Assembly (NCBI RefSeq): GCF_049747295.1 | Contig: NZ_JBMHJM010000001.1 | Location: 5,298,914-5,362,913 of the forward strand | Length of the DNA: 64,000 bases | Direction of reading: 5' to 3' | Source: Afipia sp049747295 | GTDB lineage: Bacteria > Pseudomonadota > Alphaproteobacteria > Rhizobiales > Xanthobacteraceae | Shown here: one piece after another, positions 43,841 through 52,320 of the stretch | Position numbering within the stretch: position 1 is the stretch's first letter | Layout: every line of letters starts with the position of its first letter | Notes under the pieces: model-generated | Database searches by the model: none | The model's input: only the letters and a program-made list of their open reading frames with translations | What the model was told of the DNA's origin: nothing | Translations under genes and position numbers: made by a program

Positions 43841-44089
43841 TTAAGATGCAAGGCGCAAAGATTTCTGAAGAACGTCAGGATCGAAGCGGGTTTCGGTGTA
43901 TAGGTCTTCTTCGTCCCACTCGAGCCTCGCGGTCGCGACCACTTGCCAGACCGCGGGGTTTATCTCGCTGTAAATCTCTCCGGGTCCTGGCGGTGCTACC
44001 CAAATGTCAAAGGTGTCGGAGTCGGCAAGAGCGTGAGCAAAAGCATACAGACGCTGCGTGGCGGCGTAGATCGCATCAAAATCAAACAT
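43841..44089 (-). CDS. Hypothetical protein, 82 aa
   Basis: MFDFDAIYAATQRLYAFAHA from ATG 44089. An acidic, mixed alpha/beta protein with ARLEWDEEDLYTETRFDPDV near the end. An upstream in-frame ATG at 44212 is possible, but the extra part looks unlike coding sequence. Family unknown. Confidence 0.5.
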   Translation of the reverse strand: MFDFDAIYAATQRLYAFAHALADSDTFDIWVAPPGPGEIYSEINPAVWQVVATARLEWDEEDLYTETRFDPDVLQKSLRLAS

Positions 44090-44241
44090 CGTATGCTCTC
44101 GGAGTATCGTGTTTACGATGTCTCTCCGGCCTGGCTGATTTGCGACTGCATGCGTGATGATCATCAATTCAGCGGAAACCTGCGGTACTATCATCGGGTA
44201 TTCCCCCGGCAACTAAGCATCAGCGTCTAGCGAATAAAAGG

Positions 44242-44433
44242 TCAGGACCGGTGACCATTAGGCAGCGCGCAGGTTCGAACGAACTTCACTCCGCTTGCAT
44301 CATGTAGGTGCTTGCCGATGTTCTCCGGCTTGCGCATGTCGAAGCGCTCGGCGCACGCCGACCACAGCATCCAGTGGTCGTCCTCGTTGAAAGGTTCCCA
44401 CTCGGTCGGAAAGCCTTCGTTCGGTTCAATCAA
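44242..44433 (-). CDS. Hypothetical protein, 63 aa
   Basis: MIEPNEGFPTEWEPFNEDDH, then MLWSACAERFDMRKPENIGK. Acidic and Trp-rich. No family recognised; codon use is acceptable. Confidence 0.45.
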   Translation of the reverse strand: MIEPNEGFPTEWEPFNEDDHWMLWSACAERFDMRKPENIGKHLHDASGVKFVRTCALPNGHRS

Positions 44434-44611
44434 TGGGCCGAGGTTTTCTCGCTCGCTTGACTGCCGCTCGCCTCAACACGCGCTCCTCCGGGAATGGGGT
44501 TCAAGGCGTTTCGCTTGAGTAACGCCACTAATCGTCTGATGGAAAAACACCCTGCGCGCAGCGGGCACACGTTGCTGTACCATTCTCTTCAACCGTTCAC
44601 AGCGATGCGAG

Positions 44612-44812
44612 TCAATCGTCGTGATCATTAGACGGCCGGAGCTCGGAAGACTCTATCCAGCTTTCTGTGGTGGCGGCTGCACTTTCGATGCTTTGGGCTT
44701 CCAGAAGCAGCCCGTCACGAATTGCGCCAAGTGGCACCATTTCCATCTGTCTGCGAAGTAGCTCAGCCTCAGCGCGCAAGTGCATCTGACCCTTTAACTG
44801 CCTTTGGGACAT
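44612..44812 (-). CDS. D-family small protein, copy 2
   Basis: 66 aa from MSQRQLKGQMHLRAEAELLR. The family turn is altered (VPLGAIRDGLLLEAQSIE), followed by TESWIESSELRPS. The DNA just before its start (GGCGGGAGCAC, TCTCTCTGTCACCGAT on the plus strand) is shared with the copy at 61106, so promoter and gene were copied together. Confidence 0.6.
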   Translation of the reverse strand: MSQRQLKGQMHLRAEAELLRRQMEMVPLGAIRDGLLLEAQSIESAAATTESWIESSELRPSNDHDD

Positions 44813-45119
44813 CGGTCGCTCCATTCTTCGAAAGAGGCGGGAGCACGACCGGTCTCTCTGTCACCGATGCCAAACTTTGCGGCGATGAGGTGAGTGTCAC
44901 ACCGGCCCCCGCCAATAGCCAGTCGTTTATTTGCCGACATCCATGGAACAATCTGTGAAAACGCGAAGTCGTTCAGGCCAGATTGCCTGTGCGGTTTCTC
45001 AAGCTTCAATGGCCTATACGAAAGATATGGCGCCATCTTTTCTCGGGATGAAGCGCAGGTAAATATGAGCCCCCCAGTGAACACAATTGAGTTCTGGCCT
45101 CTTGGGCCAAAGATGCTAA

Positions 45120-45254
45120 AATACTTCTATTCGATTGCTGGCGCTGCTTTTGTTAATGCGCCTATGGCCCCTTTCCAAAGACATCGCTGAAGATTGGATA
45201 GGTCCGCGCGATGCTGCGCGAGAACGCGCATTCGTGCGCCTGGAGGAAAGCAAT
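45120..45254 (+). promoter_or_regulatory. Conserved 5' leader of cold-shock gene copy 2
   Basis: Matches the inverted leader of copy 1 over about 130 bp (ATTCGATTGCTGGC, CCCCTTTCCAAAGACATCGCTGAA, GGATAGGT). See 37037-37170. The upstream 44813-45119 region has no clear gene. Confidence 0.6.
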
Positions 45255-45464
45255 ATGACAACAGGTACAGTGAAGTGGTTCAACGGCCAAAAGGGCTTTG
45301 GCTTCATCCAACCAAATGACGGTGGGACCGATGTGTTCGTTCACATCAGCGCAGTGGAGCGCGCAGGCCTGACCGGCCTCGCCGAAGGTCAGAAGGTCTC
45401 CTACGAGATCAAGACCGACAGGATGCGCGGTAAGTCGAGCGCGGAGAATCTCTCCCTGATCTAA
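45255..45464 (+). CDS. cspA: Cold-shock protein, copy 2
   Basis: 69 aa, MTTGTVKWFNGQKGFGFIQP, with intact RNP1 and RNP2. Nearly identical to the protein at 36827 and in opposite orientation. Ribosome binding site TGGAGGAAAG. An RNA chaperone acting on cold-shock or stationary-phase mRNAs. Confidence 0.93.
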   Translation: MTTGTVKWFNGQKGFGFIQPNDGGTDVFVHISAVERAGLTGLAEGQKVSYEIKTDRMRGKSSAENLSLI

Positions 45465-45473
45465 CAGGCGACG

Positions 45474-45498
45474 CCATTCCGCGGATGTAGCGGAATGG
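45474..45498 (+). terminator. Hairpin after cold-shock gene copy 2
   Basis: CCATTCCGC-GGATGTA-GCGGAATGG forms a 9-bp stem just after the stop. The equivalent, diverged hairpin follows copy 1 at about 36786-36815. No T-run, so perhaps an mRNA-stabilising element. Confidence 0.45.
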
Positions 45499-45735
45499 TG
45501 TTCCTCAAACTCGTTTACGGATCTAATAAAACGATAAAACCTCGCAGCAGGGGCGGGCAGTGACGCTCTGATCGGTGCCGGCCATTGCCCGCCAACGCCG
45601 TGACCACCTTTGGTATGTTGGCTTTCCGACCGCACAGCAGCTTGCCCCAGTGACAGACAAAGGGTCTTGGCTTGCTCAAATTGATTGGAGAGCGAGATTA
45701 CCCGCGAGCCTTTGGCAATCGACGGCGAGTCGCAA

Positions 45736-45939
45736 CTAAGACGTTGGACCGCCTTCGGGCTCTAATGCGAGGTCGAAGTCATCAATCAAGGTGTGCTTTC
45801 CGACGTTCGTCTCGGTCGAATCTCGAACCTCTCGGGGATACTGCCAAATGCGAGAGGCAAGCGGCCCCAGCGTTGGATGATTGACCCTTCCCTCGAAATA
45901 AACCTCGTTCTTCGCCCCAAAACGGGAGTCCATTCCCAT
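45736..45939 (-). CDS. Possible small protein, about 67 aa
   Basis: MGMDSRFGAKNEVYFEGRVN to EPEGGPTS. The composition is protein-like, but plus-strand frames over the same region are also open, so the call is weak. Confidence 0.3.
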   Translation of the reverse strand: MGMDSRFGAKNEVYFEGRVNHPTLGPLASRIWQYPREVRDSTETNVGKHTLIDDFDLALEPEGGPTS

Positions 45940-46091
45940 GTGACCTGGGCCGGCGAAATCGCGAACTGCTCTTTGCTTTCGTGGTGTTCGATCTTCGCAG
46001 AGCCCTTGGCGGCTGGATGCGGCGGCAATGCGCTTCCTCCCCAAAAACTTTGAACGTTGGGAGGCTGTTTTGGTGCCTCACGTTCGTTCTT

Positions 46092-46271
46092 TTAGTCAAC
46101 CTTCGGGATGCGGACCACGACCCGCGAGCCTTCCCAGACTTCGACATCGCCGTTCTTAGCGAGATCGAGTACGGCGTCGCTTGCCTCAGTGTCGTCCTCA
46201 GCCTGAAGATCGATCGCCTTCACGATGTGGCTGTTTCTATCGAGCAGATACGCCCGGAATTCTTTTGGCAT
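46092..46271 (-). CDS. 59-aa family protein, copy 1
   Basis: MPKEFRAYLLDRNSHIVKAI, then LAKNGDVEVWEGSRVVVRIP. It shares length and layout (EYRAY, HIVKA, D-E/D-A, VEVWxGxR) with the protein at 47533. A small beta-alpha-beta fold is likely. Function unknown. Confidence 0.6.
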   Translation of the reverse strand: MPKEFRAYLLDRNSHIVKAIDLQAEDDTEASDAVLDLAKNGDVEVWEGSRVVVRIPKVD

Positions 46272-46704
46272 CGCGAGGCCCTCTGGAGGCGAACGTACCT
46301 CAGAGTTCCACGCGAGTCTTTAGGCTAGAAATCAATTCTCTCGCGGTCGGCAAACCGGTCTATTCCGGCGCCCCGAATCCGAATGAAACGGCGGGAGGCC
46401 GAGGTGGACAAGGCCATCAAAAAAGTGAGATGTTGAGAAGTCTTTCGGCTTCATTTCGATCGATGCGTTCATCGGCCGTCTGTCTAAATAAAGATGCCTC
46501 TTCCTGCGTAAAGGCTGCTTAGTGAATTGTGGAGCGCGAATGACGTTCTCGGTGCCACGCAAAGCAACTAGTTTTTCTCAGTGATCTTCGCCAAGGTTCT
46601 CGTTGTCGTGACCTTCGGGGTGCTGTGGCTGCTTGTTGATGCTCGAGCGGCGGTCATGATCAATGCCCGCGGCTAGGGCGTAGTGGGATTGGTCGTGACC
46701 GCTC
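46272..46704. other. Gene-poor stretch
   Basis: About 430 bp. The only candidate is a 31-aa hydrophobic frame starting at a GTG near 46583 (VIFAKVLVVVTFGVLWLLVD), without a ribosome binding site. Confidence 0.3.
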
Positions 46705-46884
46705 TCATTCTCTCTGGCGTCCGACTGTCTGGAAAAGCCCGCTGGGATGAAGCGCGGTGATCTCGGCGTCTAGTTCAACGATCAGGCCGTCGATTGCCTC
46801 TGAGGTCTGCCGGTCCGATACTGCGCGTCTAATGCAGCGATACTTGGCAATTCGCGCGATGTTTTCTGCGCATTTTTCGCACAT
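46705..46884 (-). CDS. CxxC small coiled-coil protein, copy 2
   Basis: 59 aa, MCEKCAENIARIAKYRCIRR, DRQTSEAIDGLIVELDAEIT, ALHPS. Related to 39268-39417. Starts at ATG 46884 and ends at TGA 46705. The CxxC near the N-terminus is conserved in both. Confidence 0.55.
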   Translation of the reverse strand: MCEKCAENIARIAKYRCIRRAVSDRQTSEAIDGLIVELDAEITALHPSGLFQTVGRQRE

Positions 46885-47124
46885 GGCGGGTCCATTACGT
46901 TAAGGCGGGACCGAAGCGCGATCTCATCACCGATAGAAGCCAATGGCGGGGCGGTGATGCTCACCAACTAACATGTTGGGTTTGGGTTCGATCGGGCGCT
47001 TGTCCAACAGAAAATTGGCCTCTGGAAACCACCCAGCGCTGAAGTGTCCCGGTTTTTGCTCGTGGGGTATTCACGAGAAAGGTGTACAATTGTCCTTTCC
47101 GGCTTGCCTTATTTGATGACGTTA

Positions 47125-47157
47125 GCCGCGCTCCTTGACCGGAGCGCGGCTTTTTAT
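47125..47157 (+). repeat. Repeated GC hairpin with T-run, copy 3
   Basis: GCCGCGCTCC-TTGACC-GGAGCGCGGC-TTTTTATT, a perfect 10-bp stem. It lies immediately beyond the stop of the minus-strand 89-aa gene and is preceded by CTTGCCTTATTTG, which also precedes the copy at 47895. Confidence 0.65.
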
Positions 47158-47423
47158 TGCAGGGCCTCGACGCCGCTCCTCCTGAAATCCCGAGCCATGA
47201 TCAGGATGCGCTGCTCAGATTTCAGACATTCGATGACCTGCGCGCGGGATTGCCCGTCAATGTTGGCAGCGACGAGGGATCGAAGTACCGTGCAGCGTTC
47301 CAGGATGTTTTTACGCAATTGGTCGGCAAGTTCTTGTGGCGACAGCGCGTCCGCCCGTCCAAGGATATCGCGGAATTCATTCGCAAGACGGAGGGCTGTC
47401 GTCGTCTGAATTTCGAACGCCAT
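47154..47423 (-). CDS. 89-aa family protein, copy 1
   Basis: MAFEIQTTTALRLANEFRDI, all-helical, ending LKSEQRILIMARDFRRSGVE-ALQ. ATG 47423 after CGGAGGATGTG. A relative of identical length at 49773 ends LKQEQHLLLIARKLRKTG. Function unknown. Confidence 0.6.
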   Translation of the reverse strand: MAFEIQTTTALRLANEFRDILGRADALSPQELADQLRKNILERCTVLRSLVAANIDGQSRAQVIECLKSEQRILIMARDFRRSGVEALQ

Positions 47424-47532
47424 CACATCCTCCGCGTTGCCGAGCTAAAAGGTTTTGACTGCCTAGGCTCCAAGATCCCGAAGTACTTCATTGTGCCAAC
47501 CACGTGTGAGGAGTGCGGGGTTGCTAACGGTC

Positions 47533-47712
47533 TCACTCTCCGTTCGCATCGAATTTTGCGACTTGACGGCCGCCCTGCCAGAGCTCGATGCTGAGCCCGT
47601 CAATAAGTTGTTTGGCCGTTTTGATCGCATCCTCGTCATCAGGGCAGAGTAAATCTGCTGCTTTGATGAAATGGCCATCATGACCAATGAAATACGCTCT
47701 GTATTCTTGCAC
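47533..47712 (-). CDS. 59-aa family protein, copy 2
   Basis: Starts at GTG 47712 after GGAGCTAATT; VQEYRAYFIGHDGHFIKAAD, then IELWQGGRQVAKFDANGE. Same family as 46092-46271. Function unknown. Confidence 0.6.
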   Translation of the reverse strand: MQEYRAYFIGHDGHFIKAADLLCPDDEDAIKTAKQLIDGLSIELWQGGRQVAKFDANGE

Positions 47713-47894
47713 AATTAGCTCCCTGATCGGCGGGAGCGCAAAACTCCCAGTCACCAGTAATTGCCGGTGTGCAGGGTGATGGTTGACCATGCGCCCACGG
47801 GCCTTCAGAATGCGAGTCTTTAGTGTTCAATGCCGATAGAGTGATCGCGGAACTTGGCGTAGGAGAACCCCTCTACTTGCCTTATTTGGGATGC

Positions 47895-47930
47895 GCGCCG
47901 CGCTCTTAACCGGGCGTCCTCTTTTTGGTT
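47895..47930 (+). repeat. Repeated GC hairpin with T-run, copy 4 (diverged)
   Basis: CGCTC-TTAACC-GGGCG then TCCTCTTTTTGG, preceded by CTTGCCTTATTTGGGATG. Weaker stem but the same core and surroundings as 47125. Confidence 0.45.
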
Positions 47931-47953
47931 AATTGAACTCGTTTAACGCCTGT

Positions 47954-48162
47954 TTTGGCGAATCTTTCGAAGATCCAACATGGTCTGCTGCGTGTCCTGC
48001 AGAAGCTCGCGCAATGTAGCGTGGGCCGTGCGCGAAGTTCTACGTAGCTCCAAGCAATATCGCAGCGAAGCACGGGAGATTGCCGCCCGTTCCCAATGCG
48101 GGATGCTGCTAAGCCGACGGATCAGAGCGGCAAAGCGATCCCATTCAGGAGTTCGACATTAG
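47954..48162 (-). pseudogene. Possible helical protein, start frameshifted
   Basis: The minus strand reads TPEWDRFAALIRRLSSIPHW to LRKIRQNRR-stop, a plausible 70-aa helical protein, but its frame has no start codon. An ATG-TCG-A one base out of frame lies exactly where the start should be. I infer a one-base insertion. Confidence 0.35.
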
Positions 48163-48280
48163 AGTGGTCCGTTTTGAGCCTTTAGAATCGCGGGTAGGCT
48201 GGCCGAATGCTGCTCGCTTCCACGAGAATACTCGGAGATCCGTGGCCTTCTATGCTGATCACCTGCGCATCCGGGATGGC

Positions 48281-48538
48281 TCACGGTATACTCGCGTCGG
48301 CCAATTGCGCGTCCGATAAATCAACGGATCCGATAGATATCATCTCCATCGATGAGCCGTGCTCGCTTGGTAATAGGATCAACGTGGCAACGCGCCGATA
48401 AACGGGGAAGGAAATTCCCTCGATCATTTCTTCATCGGTGACCACTTCATAGCTTCCGGCGGGGATGGTTCGATCAACTCCCTTGATGCGTGCTGGATGC
48501 TTGAAGGTGACCAATTCCCGTCGCGTTCTAGTACTCAT
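48281..48538 (-). CDS. Conserved hypothetical protein, 85 aa
   Basis: MSTRTRRELVTFKHPARIKG, then TIPAGSYEVVTDEEMIEGIS and VYRRVATLILL. A small beta-rich domain that I have seen as recurrent in Bradyrhizobium relatives. Role unknown. Confidence 0.65.
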   Translation of the reverse strand: MSTRTRRELVTFKHPARIKGVDRTIPAGSYEVVTDEEMIEGISFPVYRRVATLILLPSEHGSSMEMISIGSVDLSDAQLADASIP

Positions 48539-48951
48539 TGACCCGCTCCGCTCTACGTGACCATCGAAATACGCGTCGTGTCGCCTGATGCAGGCTCAAT
48601 CCAACAGCTGGAACTTAGTTCCGTCACTACATCGATGGGAGAAGGTTGCCGAATGCGGCGTGAGACCAAGGCGGTTAGCACCATTTTGTCAGCGATATTT
48701 TTAAAACGAGCGCCCTCCCATTGTAATCTGGATCATAGACCTACAGCTGTATAAAGCACCTGAAGATCGTTTTCTTGAAAGAAGCGGTCTTGCGATTTTG
48801 AAGCAGGCCGAATGAAGTGCGAATTCAGCCGCTCAAAGCGAAGCCAAGCTCGTCATTCAAGACGATAGGGCGATCTAGTCAGCGCCAAGCACGACGCCTA
48901 CCACGGTGCGCAAGAAGAGCTTCGTAAACCGCAGGCTCGGGGAGATTTCGT
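48539..48951. other. Gene-free stretch with GGAACTTAGTTCC palindrome
   Basis: About 410 bp with no supportable gene. The palindrome at 48610-48622 repeats the one at 38782-38794. Confidence 0.35.
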
Positions 48952-49056
48952 ATGTCACATGAAGGACTATTCCGCATCCGAGATTGGCTCGTCCCTCCGA
49001 TTATTATCCCCCTGTGCTGCGGCTTGGTCGTTTTGGGAATGGCATTGCTCTCGTGA
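48952..49056 (+). CDS. Small membrane protein, 34 aa
   Basis: MSHEGLFRIRDWLVPPIIIP, then LCCGLVVLGMALLS. One membrane helix. GGGGAGATTT is the ribosome binding site. Its stop overlaps the next start (GTGA), a coupled pair. Confidence 0.55.
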   Translation: MSHEGLFRIRDWLVPPIIIPLCCGLVVLGMALLS

Positions 49057-49310
49057 CGACTGATCGGCGCAAGGATCTCCCGCCCCCGGTCACAAAAGAA
49101 AGCTTGCCGTATCCGGGAGACAGCTTTGGCACATATGCCGTTGTCTCAACCGCGACTTTCGCCGTTGCGCTGTTTTTCTTTGGCAAGTTCTATAGCTTGG
49201 ATATTTCCAATTATCCATTTCTTGCAATCACGGGGGGCGGCTTAATCGTGTGTCTGTCATGGCTCCTGCGTTGGCAGCGGATGAAGCGCCACAAGATCCG
49301 TGAGAAGTAA
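49053..49310 (+). CDS. Small double-pass membrane protein, 85 aa
   Basis: Starts at GTG 49053 (VTTDRRKDLPPPVTKESLPY). Two hydrophobic helices (YAVVSTATFAVALFFFGKFY and FLAITGGGLIVCLSWLL) and a basic tail. Coupled to the 34-aa membrane protein upstream. Function unknown. Confidence 0.55.
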   Translation: MTTDRRKDLPPPVTKESLPYPGDSFGTYAVVSTATFAVALFFFGKFYSLDISNYPFLAITGGGLIVCLSWLLRWQRMKRHKIREK

Positions 49311-49355
49311 AAGCGAGCGGTCATGAGTTGATTGTGCCCACAAGAGGATTTGGTC

Positions 49356-49577
49356 ATGAATCAGAGCGATGACGTGAGCCGAGGCGGTGTGCCACCGGTA
49401 AGATACGCGCCCGAAATCGACAAGCTGTTGACCGTGCAGGATTTAGTTACGGAGTTGAACCAATGGGACGGGAGCGCTCAGGTGACATTCCGGTCAACAT
49501 CAGATGGCGGCGCGCTGAGATTTTATTGTTTCAGATCGCCACAGCCCGGAATCCTAGAGATAAATCTCAACCCATAG
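49356..49577 (+). CDS. Hypothetical protein, 73 aa
   Basis: MNQSDDVSRGGVPPVRYAPE, then LLTVQDLVTELNQWDGSAQV, TFRSTSDGGALRFYCFR. A soluble alpha/beta domain; I do not recognise the family. Confidence 0.45.
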   Translation: MNQSDDVSRGGVPPVRYAPEIDKLLTVQDLVTELNQWDGSAQVTFRSTSDGGALRFYCFRSPQPGILEINLNP

Positions 49578-49772
49578 GGCTTTTCTCATCGGGCATCGCC
49601 GAGAGGAAAGGTTCGGACCTTGGCGTAAGGTTAAGCGAAAGGTAGAGACGGCGCCCGACCGGCTCCCGTGTAAGTGCAACTTACACGTCGATTGTGAACT
49701 CCATTACGGGTTGCTCAGCACCATGGCTGAGTTGTCCAGCTGACAGGCGTGCGCCCCTGGAAACTTCGTCTT

Positions 49773-50042
49773 TTATTGCAGCAAGGCTTGCCAACATCCA
49801 GTCTTGCGCAGCTTTCTCGCGATCAAAAGCAAGTGCTGCTCTTGCTTGAGCGCCTTCGCGAGCGGGACACCGCGAACCGACGCCCTTCCGCTTCTAATCC
49901 AGGCACGAAACTGAATGCAGCAGAGCAAAGAGTGTGTGCGTTGGAGAGCTACTGCGTCCGAGGGGGCGAGTGGTTTAAGCCGCTCGATATGTGCGTCGAT
50001 CTCGTCGAGGATCGTTACGGTCTTCCTATCAGCATGTGTCAT
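49773..50042 (-). CDS. 89-aa family protein, copy 2
   Basis: MTHADRKTVTILDEIDAHIE, all helical, ending KQEQHLLLIARKLRKTGCWQ. Same length and C-terminal signature as 47154-47423. GAGGAC precedes the start. Function unknown. Confidence 0.55.
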   Translation of the reverse strand: MTHADRKTVTILDEIDAHIERLKPLAPSDAVALQRTHSLLCCIQFRAWIRSGRASVRGVPLAKALKQEQHLLLIARKLRKTGCWQALLQ

Positions 50043-50127
50043 GACGTCCTCCTCGGTGGGTGGACGAAGTTTTGCTATCAAGGTTGGTTACAGCGGCTTG
50101 CTACGTCGCGCGCCCTGGCTCCTGAGC

Positions 50128-52104
50128 TTAACGGATAGCCCCTATCGCCAATGGCGTTCCCTGATTTGGGATTGTTTCTTGCTGCGATGCCATCGCGTGA
50201 CAGGTCGCGATAGCTTCACGTAGGCTGCCTGCAGCGATGTCGGCCTTTGCCGTCGCACGCAGCGCTTCCAGCGATTCGCTGTCGAAATCCTCGGCCCAGC
50301 AACCAATCATGATCGCCGCGTTGGGCAGCTTGCGACGAAGGCGTTGGACCGCATAACGCATGTGAGCGGGACTGCTGACGTCAAGATAGGACAGGCATAC
50401 TAACGCGACGCCAGCCGTCTCAAGCCGAAAGATGTTTGCTGTCGAAAGCGCTTCGGCGGGCTTGATCCGAGCGGCTAGTCCATGCGCATTCGCAAGTTGC
50501 CCAAATAGTCTCGCCGCAGCTTCATCAAGCGGCGTCCGCGCGGCCACGCATAGCACGGGGCATTCACCCTGCCAGTTTGGTTCGAGATCCTGCTTCTGAA
50601 GCGCAGGTAAATTGGCGACTGCGATGTCAGAGATGGACTCAACGGCAGCTGCAGCTTCCGAATCCTTCGTGTGCGCTGTCACCTCGGGCTCAAAATCAAC
50701 CTGATCGGAAAGGTCGCTGGCGAATTCATCGACCGCGTCGCGAATTTTGGACATGCGAGTGTAATCTAATGCCCCTCTCTTGGCGTCAATCTGTGCCAGC
50801 TGCAAGCCCTTGATCGCGACCTCGTCAAAGTAAGCGGATAGAGATTTTTCCTTCAAGAATGCTTCGGCCTTTTCGGCAGCTTCAGTCGGATCGCCGGCAA
50901 GCATCCGTTGATAGAACATCTCCGCAGGCGAGAGGGCAGGTTTATCGCCGAAAATTACGTCAAGAAATTCCAAGCGCTCGATATGTCGCCCGAGGACCAC
51001 AAGGCAGACGGTCAGGGGCGTGGCAAGGACAAGTCCAATCGGTCCCCACAACGCGGTCCAAAACGTCGCGGAGGCAACAATGGCGACCGGAGAAAGCCCG
51101 GTACTCTGTCCATACACCATAGGCTCAATGACGTGACCAACGATAGGCTCTACGACGACGAATAGCGCCAATGTCCAGAGCAGCATCGACCAACTGGGGT
51201 CAACCGCAGCCGCTAACGCGAGAGGAAACGCAGCCGAGATGACTGCACCGATGTAGGGGACAAAGCGAAGCACACCGGCCAGAACGCCCCATAAGATCGC
51301 ACTTGGGACGCCGATAAAGGATAGACCGACCCCAATAATCAAACCAAAAGCTGAGTTCAGAAGCAGCTGGATTAAAAGTAAGCGACTGAGGCGGCTTGCG
51401 GCATCGTCGAGCGCCGCGGTGGTCCGCTGCAAGTCATGCGAACCTGCGAGCCTGATGAGACGATTTCGTAAATCCTCTCGCTGAAGCAGGATGAAAATGA
51501 CGAAGATGATAATGATACCAGTCGTCGCCAACGGATGAAGCAGTGGCGCAATGAGTGCGCGGATGCTTTCCAGGGCTCCTGGGTCTGGCTGTCGCACTTC
51601 GACCGGTACCGGTTTAACCGGCGCAATCGTCGGCGCTCCGACACCGTCTTTGATCGATTTCGCGTCCTTAGGCTTGTCTAGTTCCTTGCTTAGTTCCTGG
51701 AGCATGTCCGCCGCGCGCTCGAGCGTGCCGCTACTTGCCGCCGCACCGCGGACCGACTTGATTTTCTCACGCATCGTCGCTTCGTAGCGCGGCAAGTCTC
51801 CCGCCAACTGGGTCAACTGTTGGGCCACCAGGCTCCCCAAACCGAAAATCGCGATGAATGCGAGGACCACGACGCCGACGACAGCGAGGCCGCGAGGCAC
51901 ACGGATACGCTGCAGAAGCCCCACAACAGGTGCGAGAACAAAGCTCAAGAGTATCGCGAGCGCTAAGGGGACAAATATTTCGCGACCGAAATATAGGGCT
52001 GCAATGAGTAGTGCTCCGATTATCGTGAATGCCACAGAACTGAGTAGGGCGATAAGCGCTTCAGAGGATCGCCGGGTTACTGCCTTTCTGATGACAGAGC
52101 TCAT
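50128..52104 (-). CDS. AI-2E family transporter with long C-terminal domain
   Basis: 658 aa. The N-terminal 360 residues have the eight-helix AI-2E/PerM permease pattern, with a long periplasmic or cytosolic loop after helix 3 and signature LLNSAFGLIIGVGLSFIGVP and PYIGAVISAAFPLALA. The remaining 250 residues are unusual for the family: a helical linker and a Rossmann-like domain (CPVLCVAARTPLDEAAARLF, VALVCLSYLDVS) that resembles a B12-binding-type fold without the usual cobalamin His motif. Transport substrate unknown. Confidence 0.85.
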   Translation of the reverse strand: MSSVIRKAVTRRSSEALIALLSSVAFTIIGALLIAALYFGREIFVPLALAILLSFVLAPVVGLLQRIRVPRGLAVVGVVVLAFIAIFGLGSLVAQQLTQLAGDLPRYEATMREKIKSVRGAAASSGTLERAADMLQELSKELDKPKDAKSIKDGVGAPTIAPVKPVPVEVRQPDPGALESIRALIAPLLHPLATTGIIIIFVIFILLQREDLRNRLIRLAGSHDLQRTTAALDDAASRLSRLLLIQLLLNSAFGLIIGVGLSFIGVPSAILWGVLAGVLRFVPYIGAVISAAFPLALAAAVDPSWSMLLWTLALFVVVEPIVGHVIEPMVYGQSTGLSPVAIVASATFWTALWGPIGLVLATPLTVCLVVLGRHIERLEFLDVIFGDKPALSPAEMFYQRMLAGDPTEAAEKAEAFLKEKSLSAYFDEVAIKGLQLAQIDAKRGALDYTRMSKIRDAVDEFASDLSDQVDFEPEVTAHTKDSEAAAAVESISDIAVANLPALQKQDLEPNWQGECPVLCVAARTPLDEAAARLFGQLANAHGLAARIKPAEALSTANIFRLETAGVALVCLSYLDVSSPAHMRYAVQRLRRKLPNAAIMIGCWAEDFDSESLEALRATAKADIAAGSLREAIATCHAMASQQETIPNQGTPLAIGAIR

Positions 52105-52320
52105 TATAGTCCTACGCTAATGCACCTGAACTACATGTCGTCGCGTGCGCCAACGCGTCAGCTGCGTGGGCATTTCCTTGCGCCGCTCCGATATTAATGT
52201 TGGCTAATGGGCACCTGATGGGTCTGTTCCGTACGAAAGGCATTTTGCCGCGCATTTAATGCCGTTAGCATCCGCGTCTTTCGGTAGAGTTGTAAAACCT
52301 ACATCGATGTGGCGGGTCGA

